A stretch of 31,880 nt of DNA, taken from Candidatus Aerophobetes bacterium Ae_b3b. Its GTDB lineage: Bacteria; Aerophobota; Aerophobia; Aerophobales; AE-B3A. The position numbers and the translations under genes were made by a program. This document shows positions 1-6,866 of this stretch, piece after piece (positions within the stretch are counted from its first letter, which is position 1; every line of letters begins with the position of its first letter). The notes under the pieces are model-generated. The model made no database searches and was not told the origin of the DNA. It saw only the letters and a program-made list of their open reading frames with translations. The stretch covers positions 1 to 31,880 of the forward strand of contig NJBP01000023.1 in the NCBI GenBank assembly GCA_005223085.1, written 5' to 3'.

Positions 1-236
1 CCGGCAAAGGATTACTTCGAAGTGTTGAACTTAAGGATAAAGCCACTGGAAAAGAAATTTCCTACCTCACAGGAGTAAAGATAAGAGAAAAAGCTTATGA
101 ATTGGGCCTTATCTGCAGGTTTCAGGTCAACTCTTTAGTTATGAGCCCTCCTCTAATCATAACCAAAGAGGAAGCTGATCAAATAGTGGACATCCTAAAG
201 AGAACCTTGGTCGAAGCCGAGAATAGATATTTTTAG
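1..236 (+). CDS. Class III aminotransferase, C-terminal fragment
   Basis: Open from the left window edge in frame 3 to TAG at 234-236; about 77 residues are visible. The segment runs GKGLLRSVEL, then VKIREKAYELGLICR, then SPPLIITKEEADQIVDIL. This matches the C-terminal small domain of PLP-dependent class III (ornithine/GABA-type) aminotransferases, where SPPLIIT followed by a terminal helix is typical. The PLP lysine lies outside the window, so substrate cannot be told. It is followed 84 bp later by an M20 amidohydrolase, a common pairing in amino-acid or amino-sugar catabolism. The family call is fairly safe; specificity is unknown. Confidence 0.75.
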   Translation, partial: GKGLLRSVELKDKATGKEISYLTGVKIREKAYELGLICRFQVNSLVMSPPLIITKEEADQIVDILKRTLVEAENRYF

Positions 237-320
237 AAGACCTTAACCGCCCCTCCTTGATTCCTAGCACAGTATGGTGTGACTATCTAACTTTTGGAGT
301 AATCAAAGGTTAATGAGCAA

Positions 321-1616
321 ATGATGAAAAAAGATATTCCGGATTTATCGAGGATAATAAGTGAAACGGTAGATAGAAGAAAAAATGAAATTATTGATTT
401 TTGCCGGGATTTAATCAGAATACCCAGTCTGACGGGAGGGGAAAGGAGGATCCAGGAATTTGTGGCTAAACATCTTAAGGATATGGGATTAGAGGTGAAG
501 GTGTGGGAACCTGATTTATCCAAAATGAAAGGTCATCCCGGATATGTAGATGTCGGAAAAGATTATGTGAATAGACCTAATGTGGTAGGGATTTATAAAG
601 GGAAGGGGGGAAGATCTTTAATTCTTAATGGACATACTGATGTGGTGACACCAGAACCTTTAAAGAAATGGTCACATCATCCCTGGGGAGCCGAGATTTG
701 TAGAGGTAAGATTTATGGAAGGGGAGCCTGTGATATGAAGGGAGGAATTACCGGAATGATCAAAGCGCTGCAGATACTTCTAGAATTGGATTTAGCTCCC
801 CTTGGAGATGTAACGCTAGAAGTGGTAGTAGATGAGGAGGCAAGTGGTAATGGAACTTTAGCCTCTGTTTTGGAAGGATATAATGCAGATGCGGCTATAT
901 TTGCCGAACCTACCTCCTGTGTGATTATGCCTGCCCATAGAGGAGCCTTTTTTTGGAGAGTATATATAGAAGGCAAAGGCGCTCACGCCGGTGTTAAGTA
1001 CCAGGGAATAAGCGCCGTAGAGAAAGGGATGCTAATATACAGAGCCCTAGAGGGGCTAGAAAATAAGAGAAACGAGATAGGGAAGAAACATCCTCTGTAC
1101 GGTCATTATCCTGTTACTACCCCGGTATGTGTGGGGAAATTTAATGGTGGTTGGTATCCATCATCTGTACCGGAGGAATGTATATTAGAGGGGAGTGTAG
1201 AATTTCTTCCCGGAGAAAGAGTCAAGACGGTAAGAGAGCAGTTTGAACAAACAGTTGAAAACACCGTTAAAAAGGACCCTTGGTTGAAAAAACATCCGCC
1301 TAGAATTGAGTGGTTTGGATTAAGTTTGCCACCGGCACAAATTTCGTCTGATCATTCCCTGATAAAAACTTTTAAAAGAGCTTATACTGAAATCAGGGGT
1401 AAAGAGGTAAAGATAGCGGGCTTTCCAGCTGGATGTGATATGCGAATCAGAGTACTGTATACCAAGACTCCATCCATAGTCTTCGGGCCAGGGGACATAA
1501 GCTTAGCTCATAGAGTAGACGAGTTCATTCACATAGAGGAACTGCTCTTGTTTATAAAAATCCTTGCCCTGGGAATGTTGGAGTGGAGTCAAAAAGAAAA
1601 TTATTTGGAGAATTAA
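321..1616 (+). CDS. M20-family zinc amidohydrolase (ArgE/DapE/carboxypeptidase G2-like)
   Basis: The 431-residue protein is a typical length for cytoplasmic M20 deacylases and dipeptidases, which hydrolyse N-acyl amino acids with a two-metal centre. Visible ligand motifs are H105 in NGHTDVV, D138 in GACDMKGG, the general base E171/E172 in VVDEEASG, E196 in FAEPT and H397 in LAHRVDE. The dimerisation (lid) domain should span about residues 200-320 and contains GAHAG. Start: ATG at 321, with another ATG directly after it at 324; AAAGG at 305-309 is a modest ribosome site. There is no signal peptide. It follows an aminotransferase and precedes a Gfo/Idh/MocA oxidoreductase, so an amino-acid or amino-sugar catabolic role is plausible. 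ArgE or DapE identity cannot be decided from motifs alone. Confidence 0.88.
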   Translation: MMKKDIPDLSRIISETVDRRKNEIIDFCRDLIRIPSLTGGERRIQEFVAKHLKDMGLEVKVWEPDLSKMKGHPGYVDVGKDYVNRPNVVGIYKGKGGRSLILNGHTDVVTPEPLKKWSHHPWGAEICRGKIYGRGACDMKGGITGMIKALQILLELDLAPLGDVTLEVVVDEEASGNGTLASVLEGYNADAAIFAEPTSCVIMPAHRGAFFWRVYIEGKGAHAGVKYQGISAVEKGMLIYRALEGLENKRNEIGKKHPLYGHYPVTTPVCVGKFNGGWYPSSVPEECILEGSVEFLPGERVKTVREQFEQTVENTVKKDPWLKKHPPRIEWFGLSLPPAQISSDHSLIKTFKRAYTEIRGKEVKIAGFPAGCDMRIRVLYTKTPSIVFGPGDISLAHRVDEFIHIEELLLFIKILALGMLEWSQKENYLEN

Positions 1617-1671
1617 GATATGGCAGATGAAACTTAGCGAATTTATTCAATGACCAAGAAAGGATAGATCT

Positions 1672-2694
1672 ATGGAGAAAGTCGGTTTTGGAATTATTGG
1701 GGCAGGAATATGGGGAAGTGTTCATGCGAAGGTATATGCTAAAGATCCTCGGGTAAAATTAATTTCCATATGTGATGTAGATGAAGAAAAGGCTAGGAAA
1801 TTAGTAGAAAAATCAGGAGCAGAAAATTACTGTACAGATTTTAATGATCTTGTCAAAAGACCAGATATTGTAGGTATTTCCATTGCTACCCCTGATTTTA
1901 CTCATTTTCAACCAGCTATGGCAGCCATCGATGCAGGAAAGCACCTGCTGATAGAAAAACCTATGGCTACCAGAGTGGAGGAAGCAGCTAAAATACTGAA
2001 AGAGGCGAAAAAAGCTAAAATAAAGCTTATGGTCGACTTTCACAATCGCTGGAATCCTTGTTTTCTAAAGATAAAGGAGTCTATTGACAAAGGTGAGTTG
2101 GGAGAGATTTCTCTTGTTTATCTTAGGCTAAGCAATCCAAGCGTTGTCCCCTTAAAGTGGTTCCCTTGGTCAGAAAAAAGTAGTGTAGCCTGGTTCTTGG
2201 GTGCTCATACTGTTGACCTTGCCAGGTGGTTGTTAGAAGATGAAGTTAAGAAGGTATACTGTGTCTCAAGATCCAAGGTACTACGAGGAAGGGGAGTTAA
2301 TACTCCTGATTTTTTTGAAAGCGTCATAGAATTTAAAAAGGGCTGCATTGTAGTTATGGAAAATGCCTGGATATTGCCTGAAACTGAGCCTAATATAGTA
2401 GATTTTAAGTGTCAGGTCATAGGAAGTAAGGGCAGTATGTATGCTGATCTTAGCCATCATCGTGCTCTGGAGAAATACACTGAGGAAAAAACTGAATATC
2501 CTGATGTTTTTGGCCTAACTGAAATTTATGGCAAATTAATGGGGTTTGCCTTCCAAAGTATAAGGCATTTTATAGACTGTGTAATGGAGGATAAAGAGCC
2601 TATATCAAGTGGGAAGGACGGCCTGGAGGTGACCAAAACTATATGTGCTATGGAAGAGTCTATACTCTCAGGTAGTCCTGTGGAGATAGGGTGA
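1672..2694 (+). CDS. Gfo/Idh/MocA-family NAD(P)-dependent oxidoreductase
   Basis: The 340-residue protein begins with a Rossmann dinucleotide motif, GIIGAGIWG at residues 7-15. The family hallmark EKP is at 95-97 (LLIEKPMAT), where the lysine is catalytic. A substrate-domain motif, GAHTVDLARWL at 177-187, carries the conserved His/Asp pair H179 and D182. The family oxidises or reduces sugars, inositols and their derivatives in the cytoplasm. The length is normal for a two-domain member. Start: ATG at 1672 after GAAAGGA at about 1658, a reasonable ribosome site. It lies 55 bp after the M20 gene and is probably co-transcribed with it. Substrate is not predictable. Confidence 0.9.
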   Translation: MEKVGFGIIGAGIWGSVHAKVYAKDPRVKLISICDVDEEKARKLVEKSGAENYCTDFNDLVKRPDIVGISIATPDFTHFQPAMAAIDAGKHLLIEKPMATRVEEAAKILKEAKKAKIKLMVDFHNRWNPCFLKIKESIDKGELGEISLVYLRLSNPSVVPLKWFPWSEKSSVAWFLGAHTVDLARWLLEDEVKKVYCVSRSKVLRGRGVNTPDFFESVIEFKKGCIVVMENAWILPETEPNIVDFKCQVIGSKGSMYADLSHHRALEKYTEEKTEYPDVFGLTEIYGKLMGFAFQSIRHFIDCVMEDKEPISSGKDGLEVTKTICAMEESILSGSPVEIG

Positions 2695-3085
2695 TATTCC
2701 TCCCCAAATCTTGTTCTTTCCGCTCGAGGAGAGATTACAACCAACATTACTATCGAATTTGGGCCAATAGTAGCTTCCCCATGGATAAAATTATTCTTCA
2801 ACTGACCTTGCCTTTCAAGATTTCCCCCTTTTAAAAATTTTGAGGGAAGTTCTGCTAACATTGAGACTTTTAGGGTTGATGCGGCTTTTGACAGTGAGAT
2901 CTAATTTTGGTAGTCTGTGATGAACTGGCCAAAAAGGGTTTCAAAGGAGTGATGGGAGCAGCGCTGGTGGCTGCGTTGATCTTCCTAACTCCCTTTGTTC
3001 CCGGACAGCTTAAAATAGAAGCGGTGGTAGAGGTTACATTTAGTCTCTCTCCACAGACTTCTAATTTTCCCTAGGAAAAAATAGA
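2695..3085 (+). other. 391-bp gap with coding-like debris
   Basis: No recognisable gene. A short open frame at 2907-3074 is listed separately. A TTGACA at 2888-2893 has only a poor -10 (TAGTCT at 2911-2916), so a promoter for the downstream AIR-synthase gene here is only possible. The frame of the preceding oxidoreductase stays open for 36 codons past its TGA, but those codons match no family I recognise. The gap probably holds degraded gene sequence. Confidence 0.4.
2952..3074 (+). CDS. Possible 40-residue membrane or signal-like peptide, or gene remnant
   Basis: ATG at 2952 opens a 40-codon frame ending at TAG 3072-3074, 11 bp before the AIR-synthase start. AAAGGAG at 2944-2950 is a good Shine-Dalgarno sequence but unusually close to the ATG. 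The same frame is open back to 2907. The product has one hydrophobic stretch (MGAALVAALIFLTPFVPG) followed by a polar tail, like a signal peptide plus a truncated mature part. The hydrophobic pattern and sensible codon use hint at real or former coding sequence. I do not recognise the family, and it may equally be the end of a decayed gene. Confidence 0.3.
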   Translation: MGAALVAALIFLTPFVPGQLKIEAVVEVTFSLSPQTSNFP

Positions 3086-4108
3086 ATGAAGCAACGCGAT
3101 AACGGCAAATTTTTCTCCAGGGGAAAACTAGACCCTGATTTTTTGGAGGGACTTCTCCAATCTCTCCCTCAAGATCGAAGAGTAATTGTGGGACCAAAAA
3201 TTGGAGAAGATGCAGCGGTTTTAGACTTTGGGGAAAAATATCTGGTCGTAAAAACCGACCCCATAACTTTTACCTTTGAGAACATTGGCTGGTATGTGGT
3301 AAATATTAATGCTAACGATATAGCCTGCATGGGGGCTACCCCTCGCTGGTTCTTGCCAACTCTTCTTCTTCCTCAGCAGGGCACTTCCAAAGAGTTGATA
3401 AAGATTATTTTTGACCAGATGAAATCAGCCTGCCAAAAATTAGGTATCTTCCTCATAGGCGGACACACGGAGGTGACCTATAACCTTGATCGACCTATTG
3501 CCGTAGGGCAAATGATAGGAGAGGTGGAGAGAGAAAAATTGGTTAAGGGTTCAGGAGCAAAACCAGAGGATGTGGTTCTTCTTACCAAAGGAGTTGCTAT
3601 AGAAGGCACTCACGTTATTTATCAAAAAAAGAAGAAAGAGTTTAAAAAAAGACTTGCTCCAGACGCGCTGGAGAGGCTAAGTCGCCTGCTTTATCAACCT
3701 GGGATAAGTGTAGTGAAAGAGGCCCTTTTGGCGACAAGAAGTTGTGAGGTTCACTGCATGCATGATCCTACCGAGGGTGGATTGAGGACAGGACTGTGGG
3801 AGCTGGCTTATGCCTCAGGCATGGGAATAAGAATCGAGAAGGAAAGGATAGCGGTGTTGCCAGAAACTGAGACAATCTGCAAGTTTTACGGATTAGATCC
3901 TCTGGGTCTTCTGGCCTCGGGAGCTTTGATTCTTACTTTGAGCCCCAGCGAGGGAAAGAGACTCATCGAGATCTACGAAAGAAAAGGAATAAAATGTAGT
4001 CTCATAGGTGAAGTGGTTCCCCGCGAGCTCGGGTTAAAGATAGTCGAGAAAGGGAAAGAGTCAGATCTTGGGGGACCCTGCCGGGATGAGATAAATAAGG
4101 TTCTGTAA
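3086..4108 (+). CDS. AIR synthase / HypE-SelD superfamily protein
   Basis: The 340-residue protein has the superfamily ATP-binding architecture. GEDAAVL (residues 40-46) is the N-terminal ATP-site motif. It is followed by KTDPIT (56-61), NDIACMGA (77-84), GGHTEV (125-130) and, in the C-terminal domain, DPTEGGL (227-233). The family includes PurM, ThiL, SelD and HypE and catalyses ATP-dependent activation of carboxamide or formyl-type groups. It is closest in feel to HypE (COG0309), but it ends in NKVL rather than the HypE C-terminal Cys motif and no hyp genes are nearby, so hydrogenase maturation is not supported. Start: ATG at 3086 with TAGGAAAA upstream. A truncated second copy of its last ~77 codons lies at 4982-5219. 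Pairing with a flavodoxin occurs in both copies and suggests a functional link. Confidence 0.8.
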   Translation: MKQRDNGKFFSRGKLDPDFLEGLLQSLPQDRRVIVGPKIGEDAAVLDFGEKYLVVKTDPITFTFENIGWYVVNINANDIACMGATPRWFLPTLLLPQQGTSKELIKIIFDQMKSACQKLGIFLIGGHTEVTYNLDRPIAVGQMIGEVEREKLVKGSGAKPEDVVLLTKGVAIEGTHVIYQKKKKEFKKRLAPDALERLSRLLYQPGISVVKEALLATRSCEVHCMHDPTEGGLRTGLWELAYASGMGIRIEKERIAVLPETETICKFYGLDPLGLLASGALILTLSPSEGKRLIEIYERKGIKCSLIGEVVPRELGLKIVEKGKESDLGGPCRDEINKVL

Positions 4109-4122
4109 AAAAGGAGGCTTAG

Positions 4123-4200
4123 ATGCCTAAAATTGGGGTTAGTTAATATTCTCGTAGTGGAAACACTCAAAAGATGGCTGAGTTTGTTTCCGGCTATTGA
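4123..4200 (+). pseudogene. Flavodoxin N-terminal relic (decayed duplicate)
   Basis: ATG at 4123 follows a strong AAGGAGG ribosome site 14 bp after the AIR-synthase stop. Translation gives MPKIGVS, a TAA stop, then YSRSGNTQKMAEFVSGY and a TGA. This aligns with the start of the intact flavodoxin at 5242 (MGKIGIVYYSRGGKTEKMAKLVY), including the flavin-phosphate loop. The in-frame TAA at the Tyr position and loss of everything after about 26 codons mark it as a dead fragment. The toxin-antitoxin promoter begins exactly where the homology ends. Confidence 0.8.
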
Positions 4201-4224
4201 CTTTTTCTTTTTTTATAGTATATT
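4197..4224 (+). promoter_or_regulatory. Sigma-70-type promoter of the toxin-antitoxin pair
   Basis: TTGACT at 4197-4202 and TATATT at 4219-4224 are separated by 16 bp. They lie immediately after the breakpoint of the flavodoxin relic and 41 bp before the antitoxin ATG. A palindromic operator follows directly. Confidence 0.6.
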
Positions 4225-4230
4225 TTTGTA

Positions 4231-4251
4231 AAAGTAAAACTTCTTTACTTT
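4231..4251 (+). promoter_or_regulatory. Palindromic operator, probably for autoregulation by the AbrB-type antitoxin
   Basis: Perfect inverted repeat AAAGTAAA (4231-4238) and TTTACTTT (4244-4251) with a 5-nt centre. It starts 7 bp downstream of the -10 element, so it covers the likely transcription start. It ends one base before the ribosome site GAAAGGAG of the antitoxin gene. Position and symmetry fit the autorepression known for AbrB/VapB-type antitoxins; this is inferred. Confidence 0.6.
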
Positions 4252-4265
4252 GAAAGGAGAATCAA

Positions 4266-4520
4266 ATGAATCGTCCAGGTAAGGTAAGTTTCAAAGGACA
4301 AATTACAATTCCTAAAGAAATAAGAAATAAACTGGGGGTAGCTCCAGGAGATTTTGTCCTTTTTGCAGAAGAAAAAGGTGCAGTTGTGCTTAAGAAAGCG
4401 AGGATATCTCCTGAAGAAGAATTCAACAAACTAGTTACAACCCTGGACAAAAAGATTAAAAAACTTGGAATTACTGATCAGGATATTGAGGATGCTATTA
4501 AGTGGTCAAGAAAAAAGTAG
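4266..4520 (+). CDS. SpoVT/AbrB-domain antitoxin
   Basis: The 84-residue protein has an N-terminal AbrB-like swapped-hairpin DNA-binding domain: GKVSFKGQITIPKEIRNKLGV followed by GDFVLF, about residues 5-45. The C-terminal part (48-84) is charged and helical, as expected for a toxin-binding tail. Start: ATG at 4266 with GAAAGGAG at 4252-4259. Its 3' end overlaps the PIN toxin by 19 bp, the usual antitoxin-first translational coupling. Its promoter and operator are listed separately. It probably neutralises the downstream toxin and represses its own promoter. The module interrupts an older duplicated gene pair, so it is likely acquired. Confidence 0.88.
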   Translation: MNRPGKVSFKGQITIPKEIRNKLGVAPGDFVLFAEEKGAVVLKKARISPEEEFNKLVTTLDKKIKKLGITDQDIEDAIKWSRKK

Positions 4521-4942
4521 TATTAGATACCAATGTTTTGATTTCTTCCTTACTGAAACCAAAAAGTAAAGCAAGGGACATATATAGATTAGTCTTAAGA
4601 GGAGAGGTAGAACTCTATATTTCTGTAAATTTGATAAGCGAATTATCAAGGGTGTTGGAATATCCTAAATTTAAATTTGAAAAACTTCAAAAACAGGTAT
4701 TTGTAAAGAATATAATGAAAGTAGCTACTGTTTTGGTTGATCCAAAATTAAGAGTGAATGTGATTAAAGAAGACCCTCCAGATAATAAACTCTTAGAATG
4801 CGCAGTTGAGGCGAAGGCTGATTATCTCATTAGTGGAGACAATGAACATCTTCTGCCCCTTGAAAATTTTGAAGGAATAAAAATAATAAGTCCAAGTGAG
4901 TTTCTGAAATTATATCAAAAGCTAAAATCCAAGCATTCTTAA
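4502..4942 (+). CDS. PIN-domain toxin (COG1569-type putative ribonuclease)
   Basis: The 146-residue protein has a PIN nuclease fold and probably cuts RNA using Mg2+. Candidate acidic active-site residues are D9 (VLDTNVLIS), E47 (NLISELSRVL), D94 (DPPDNKLLECA) and D113 (LISGDNEHLL). The layout matches the family annotated as toxin component, PIN family, rather than classical VapC. Start: GTG at 4502, inside the antitoxin gene, giving a 19-bp overlap and translational coupling. All acidic residues are present and no frameshift is seen, so the toxin looks intact. It ends about 40 bp before the decayed AIR-synthase relic. Confidence 0.85.
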   Translation: MVKKKVVLDTNVLISSLLKPKSKARDIYRLVLRGEVELYISVNLISELSRVLEYPKFKFEKLQKQVFVKNIMKVATVLVDPKLRVNVIKEDPPDNKLLECAVEAKADYLISGDNEHLLPLENFEGIKIISPSEFLKLYQKLKSKHS

Positions 4943-4981
4943 CTTCACGGGAGAAATCGGTTCCGCATTTAGGGATTGGTA

Positions 4982-5219
4982 TGCAAGCATAGTCTTGTGT
5001 ACGTAGACCCTCTTGGCGCTACGTGCTTCAGGAGCCTTACTTTTGATTGTAGATGGAGGAAAAGCGGGAGAGTTCTGTCAAATTTATGAAAAAGAGGAAA
5101 TAGCGTGCAGTGTAATTGGTGAAGTTGTTTCCCGGGAGAATGGAGTTAAAATGGTAGAAGGGAAAGAAGAGCTGAGTCTTTCTCAGTCTAATCAGGATGA
5201 GCTCAGTAAAATTCTGTAA
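4982..5219 (+). pseudogene. AIR-synthase/HypE-like C-terminal relic, frameshifted
   Basis: Translation from 4982 reads CKHSLVYVDPLG, matching CKFYGLDPLG of the intact gene at 3086. One extra base between 5017 and 5022 then shifts the frame. From 5022 the product reads RASGALLL, then IYEKEEIACSVIGEVVSRENG, then a DELSKIL end. This matches residues ~277-340 of the intact copy (ASGALIL, IYERKGIKCSLIGEVV, DEINKVL). A TTG at 5013 could nominally open the second part, but about three quarters of the protein is missing, including both ATP-binding motifs. The stop is 22 bp before the intact flavodoxin, the same order as in the first copy. Confidence 0.85.
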
Positions 5220-5241
5220 ATGGCAAGAAAAGGAGATTAAT

Positions 5242-5727
5242 ATGGGCAAGATTGGCATAGTTTATTATTCTCGTGGTGGGAAAACTGAGAAAATGGCAAA
5301 GCTCGTTTATCGGGGAGTGGAAATGGAGGAAGTAGAAGCTGAACTTAAAAAGGTAGAAGAAACCTCTTTAGAAGATTTTCTTTCATGGGATGGAATAATT
5401 GTAGGTTCACCTACCTATTACGGATTAGTCGCTGCTTCCATTAAGGATCTTTTTGATCGCTCAATAAAGTATCATGGGAAACTAGAAGGGAAAGTGGGAG
5501 GAGCTTTTTCCTCTGCGGCCAATATTGGAGGGGGAAATGAAACTACAATAATTTCTATTTTGCAAATGATGTTAATTCACGGAATGATAGTGAAGGGTTC
5601 CTCTAAAGGGGATCATTATGGACCGGTAAGTATTGGGTCACCTGATGAGCGAGTAGAGAGTCAATGTGAAGCTTTGGGAAGGAGAGTGGCTAGATTAGTT
5701 AAGAAGTTGAGTAAGAAGGAGAGATAA
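5242..5727 (+). CDS. Flavodoxin / WrbA-like NAD(P)H:quinone oxidoreductase family protein
   Basis: The 161-residue flavodoxin-fold protein binds FMN and transfers electrons in the cytoplasm. The phosphate-binding loop is YSRGGKTEKMA (residues 9-19). The isoalloxazine-contact region is GSPTYYGLVAASIKDLFDRS (55-74). The loop GAFSSAANIGGGNETT (87-102) is typical of the WrbA/multimeric flavodoxin branch. I chose ATG 5242, preceded by AAAAGGAGA, over an upstream GTG because the flavodoxin strand starts directly with MGKIGIVYYS. It follows the AIR-synthase relic by 22 bp and precedes hisA by 4 bp, so it is probably in the same transcript as hisA-hisI. The partner enzyme is unknown. Confidence 0.88.
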   Translation: MGKIGIVYYSRGGKTEKMAKLVYRGVEMEEVEAELKKVEETSLEDFLSWDGIIVGSPTYYGLVAASIKDLFDRSIKYHGKLEGKVGGAFSSAANIGGGNETTIISILQMMLIHGMIVKGSSKGDHYGPVSIGSPDERVESQCEALGRRVARLVKKLSKKER

Positions 5728-5731
5728 AAGA

Positions 5732-6454
5732 GTGCTAATTATTCCAGCCATAGACTTAAAAGAAGGTAGATGTGTTAGACTCTGGCAGGGGGAAGAGGAC
5801 AAGGAGACAGTTTATTCAGAAGACCCTCTGGCTATAGCTAAGATGTGGGTTGAAAAAGGAGCTCAGAGACTTCATGTAGTGGATTTGGATGGTGCCTTTA
5901 GGGGAAAGCCGGTTCATCTAGAGATAGTAGAAGAAATAGCTAGAGAAGTGGATGTACCTATAGAATTTGGCGGAGGAATTAGAGAAAAGGCTATTTTAGA
6001 TGATGTTTTTACCAGGGGAGTTGATTATGCTATTCTGGGAACCCGTGCTCTTTCTTTCGATTTCGTAAGGGACGTCTGTTTAAAGTTTAAAGATAAAATT
6101 ATTATCTCTATAGATACAAGGCAAGACAAGGTTCTGGCGCACGGATGGAAAAAAGAATCCTCTCTAAAAGTGGAAGGGCTGGTTAAAGGTCTAGTTGGAT
6201 TAGGAGTCAAAACTATAATCTTTACTGATATTACGCGAGATGGTACCTTGAGGGGAGTAAATATTAAGCTTATCCAAGAATTCTTGGAATCAGCAAATGT
6301 AAAGGTAATTATTGCCGGAGGAGTTTCTTCCTTGGCAGACATCAGAAAATTAACACAACTAGGCGCGAGGGGACCTGCGGGAGTAATTATCGGCAAGGCT
6401 TTATACGATGAGAGGATAAAATTGGAAGAGGCTGTAGCTATAGGAGCACAATAA
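5732..6454 (+). CDS. hisA: HisA, ProFAR isomerase (EC 5.3.1.16)
   Basis: The 240-residue (beta/alpha)8 barrel catalyses the Amadori rearrangement of ProFAR to PRFAR, the fourth step of histidine biosynthesis. Catalytic D8 lies in [13 protein letters not shown] and the second acid D128 in SIDTR. Phosphate-binding loops are FGGGIR (79-84) and IIAGGVSS (193-200), and HGW (137-139) is typical. Start: GTG 5732, with AAGGAGAGA of the flavodoxin 3' end as the ribosome site. The 2-bp gap to hisI shows one operon. hisF and hisH, which normally accompany hisA, are absent here. Confidence 0.95.
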   Translation: MLIIPAIDLKEGRCVRLWQGEEDKETVYSEDPLAIAKMWVEKGAQRLHVVDLDGAFRGKPVHLEIVEEIAREVDVPIEFGGGIREKAILDDVFTRGVDYAILGTRALSFDFVRDVCLKFKDKIIISIDTRQDKVLAHGWKKESSLKVEGLVKGLVGLGVKTIIFTDITRDGTLRGVNIKLIQEFLESANVKVIIAGGVSSLADIRKLTQLGARGPAGVIIGKALYDERIKLEEAVAIGAQ

Positions 6455-6456
6455 TT

Positions 6457-6840
6457 ATGGATCTATTAGAGAAAGTCAGTTTTAATGATGAAGGTATGCT
6501 TCCGGTTATTGTCCAGGATATAAATAGAGGTGAGGTTCTTATGATGGCCTGGATGAACCGGGAGGCTCTGGAAAAAACCTTAGACACTGGTAAAACCCAC
6601 TTTTGGAGTAGATCCAGGAAGAGAATCTGGCTAAAAGGGGAGGTATCCGGTCACTATCAGTTGGTAAAAGAGATTCGGGTAGATTGCGATGAAGATGTTC
6701 TACTCATTAAAGTTGAACAGGTGAAAGCTGCCTGCCACACCGGCTATAGATCCTGTTTTTTTAGAAAGGTGAATGAGAAAGGAGAATTAGAACTGGTGGC
6801 AAAGAAAGTCTTTGAGCCGAAAAAGATTTATAAAACCTAA
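6457..6840 (+). CDS. hisI: HisI, phosphoribosyl-AMP cyclohydrolase (EC 3.5.4.19)
   Basis: The 127-residue protein hydrolyses the purine ring of PR-AMP to ProFAR, the substrate of HisA upstream. Metal and catalytic residues are visible. RVDCDED at 74-80 carries D76, C77, D78 and D80. CHTGYRSC at 93-100 carries C93 and C100, which with C77 form the zinc site. [19 protein letters not shown] (48-66) is the family signature. There is no fused HisE domain, so this is the monofunctional form. Start: ATG 6457, 2 bp after the hisA stop. Confidence 0.95.
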   Translation: MDLLEKVSFNDEGMLPVIVQDINRGEVLMMAWMNREALEKTLDTGKTHFWSRSRKRIWLKGEVSGHYQLVKEIRVDCDEDVLLIKVEQVKAACHTGYRSCFFRKVNEKGELELVAKKVFEPKKIYKT

Positions 6841-6866
6841 ACTATAGGTTAGTAGGTGGGTCCTCG

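Noticed and set aside
3086-4108. Assignment of the AIR-synthase-like gene as hypE (hydrogenase maturation)
   Set aside because: The C-terminal Cys needed by HypE is absent and no hydrogenase or hyp gene is in the window.
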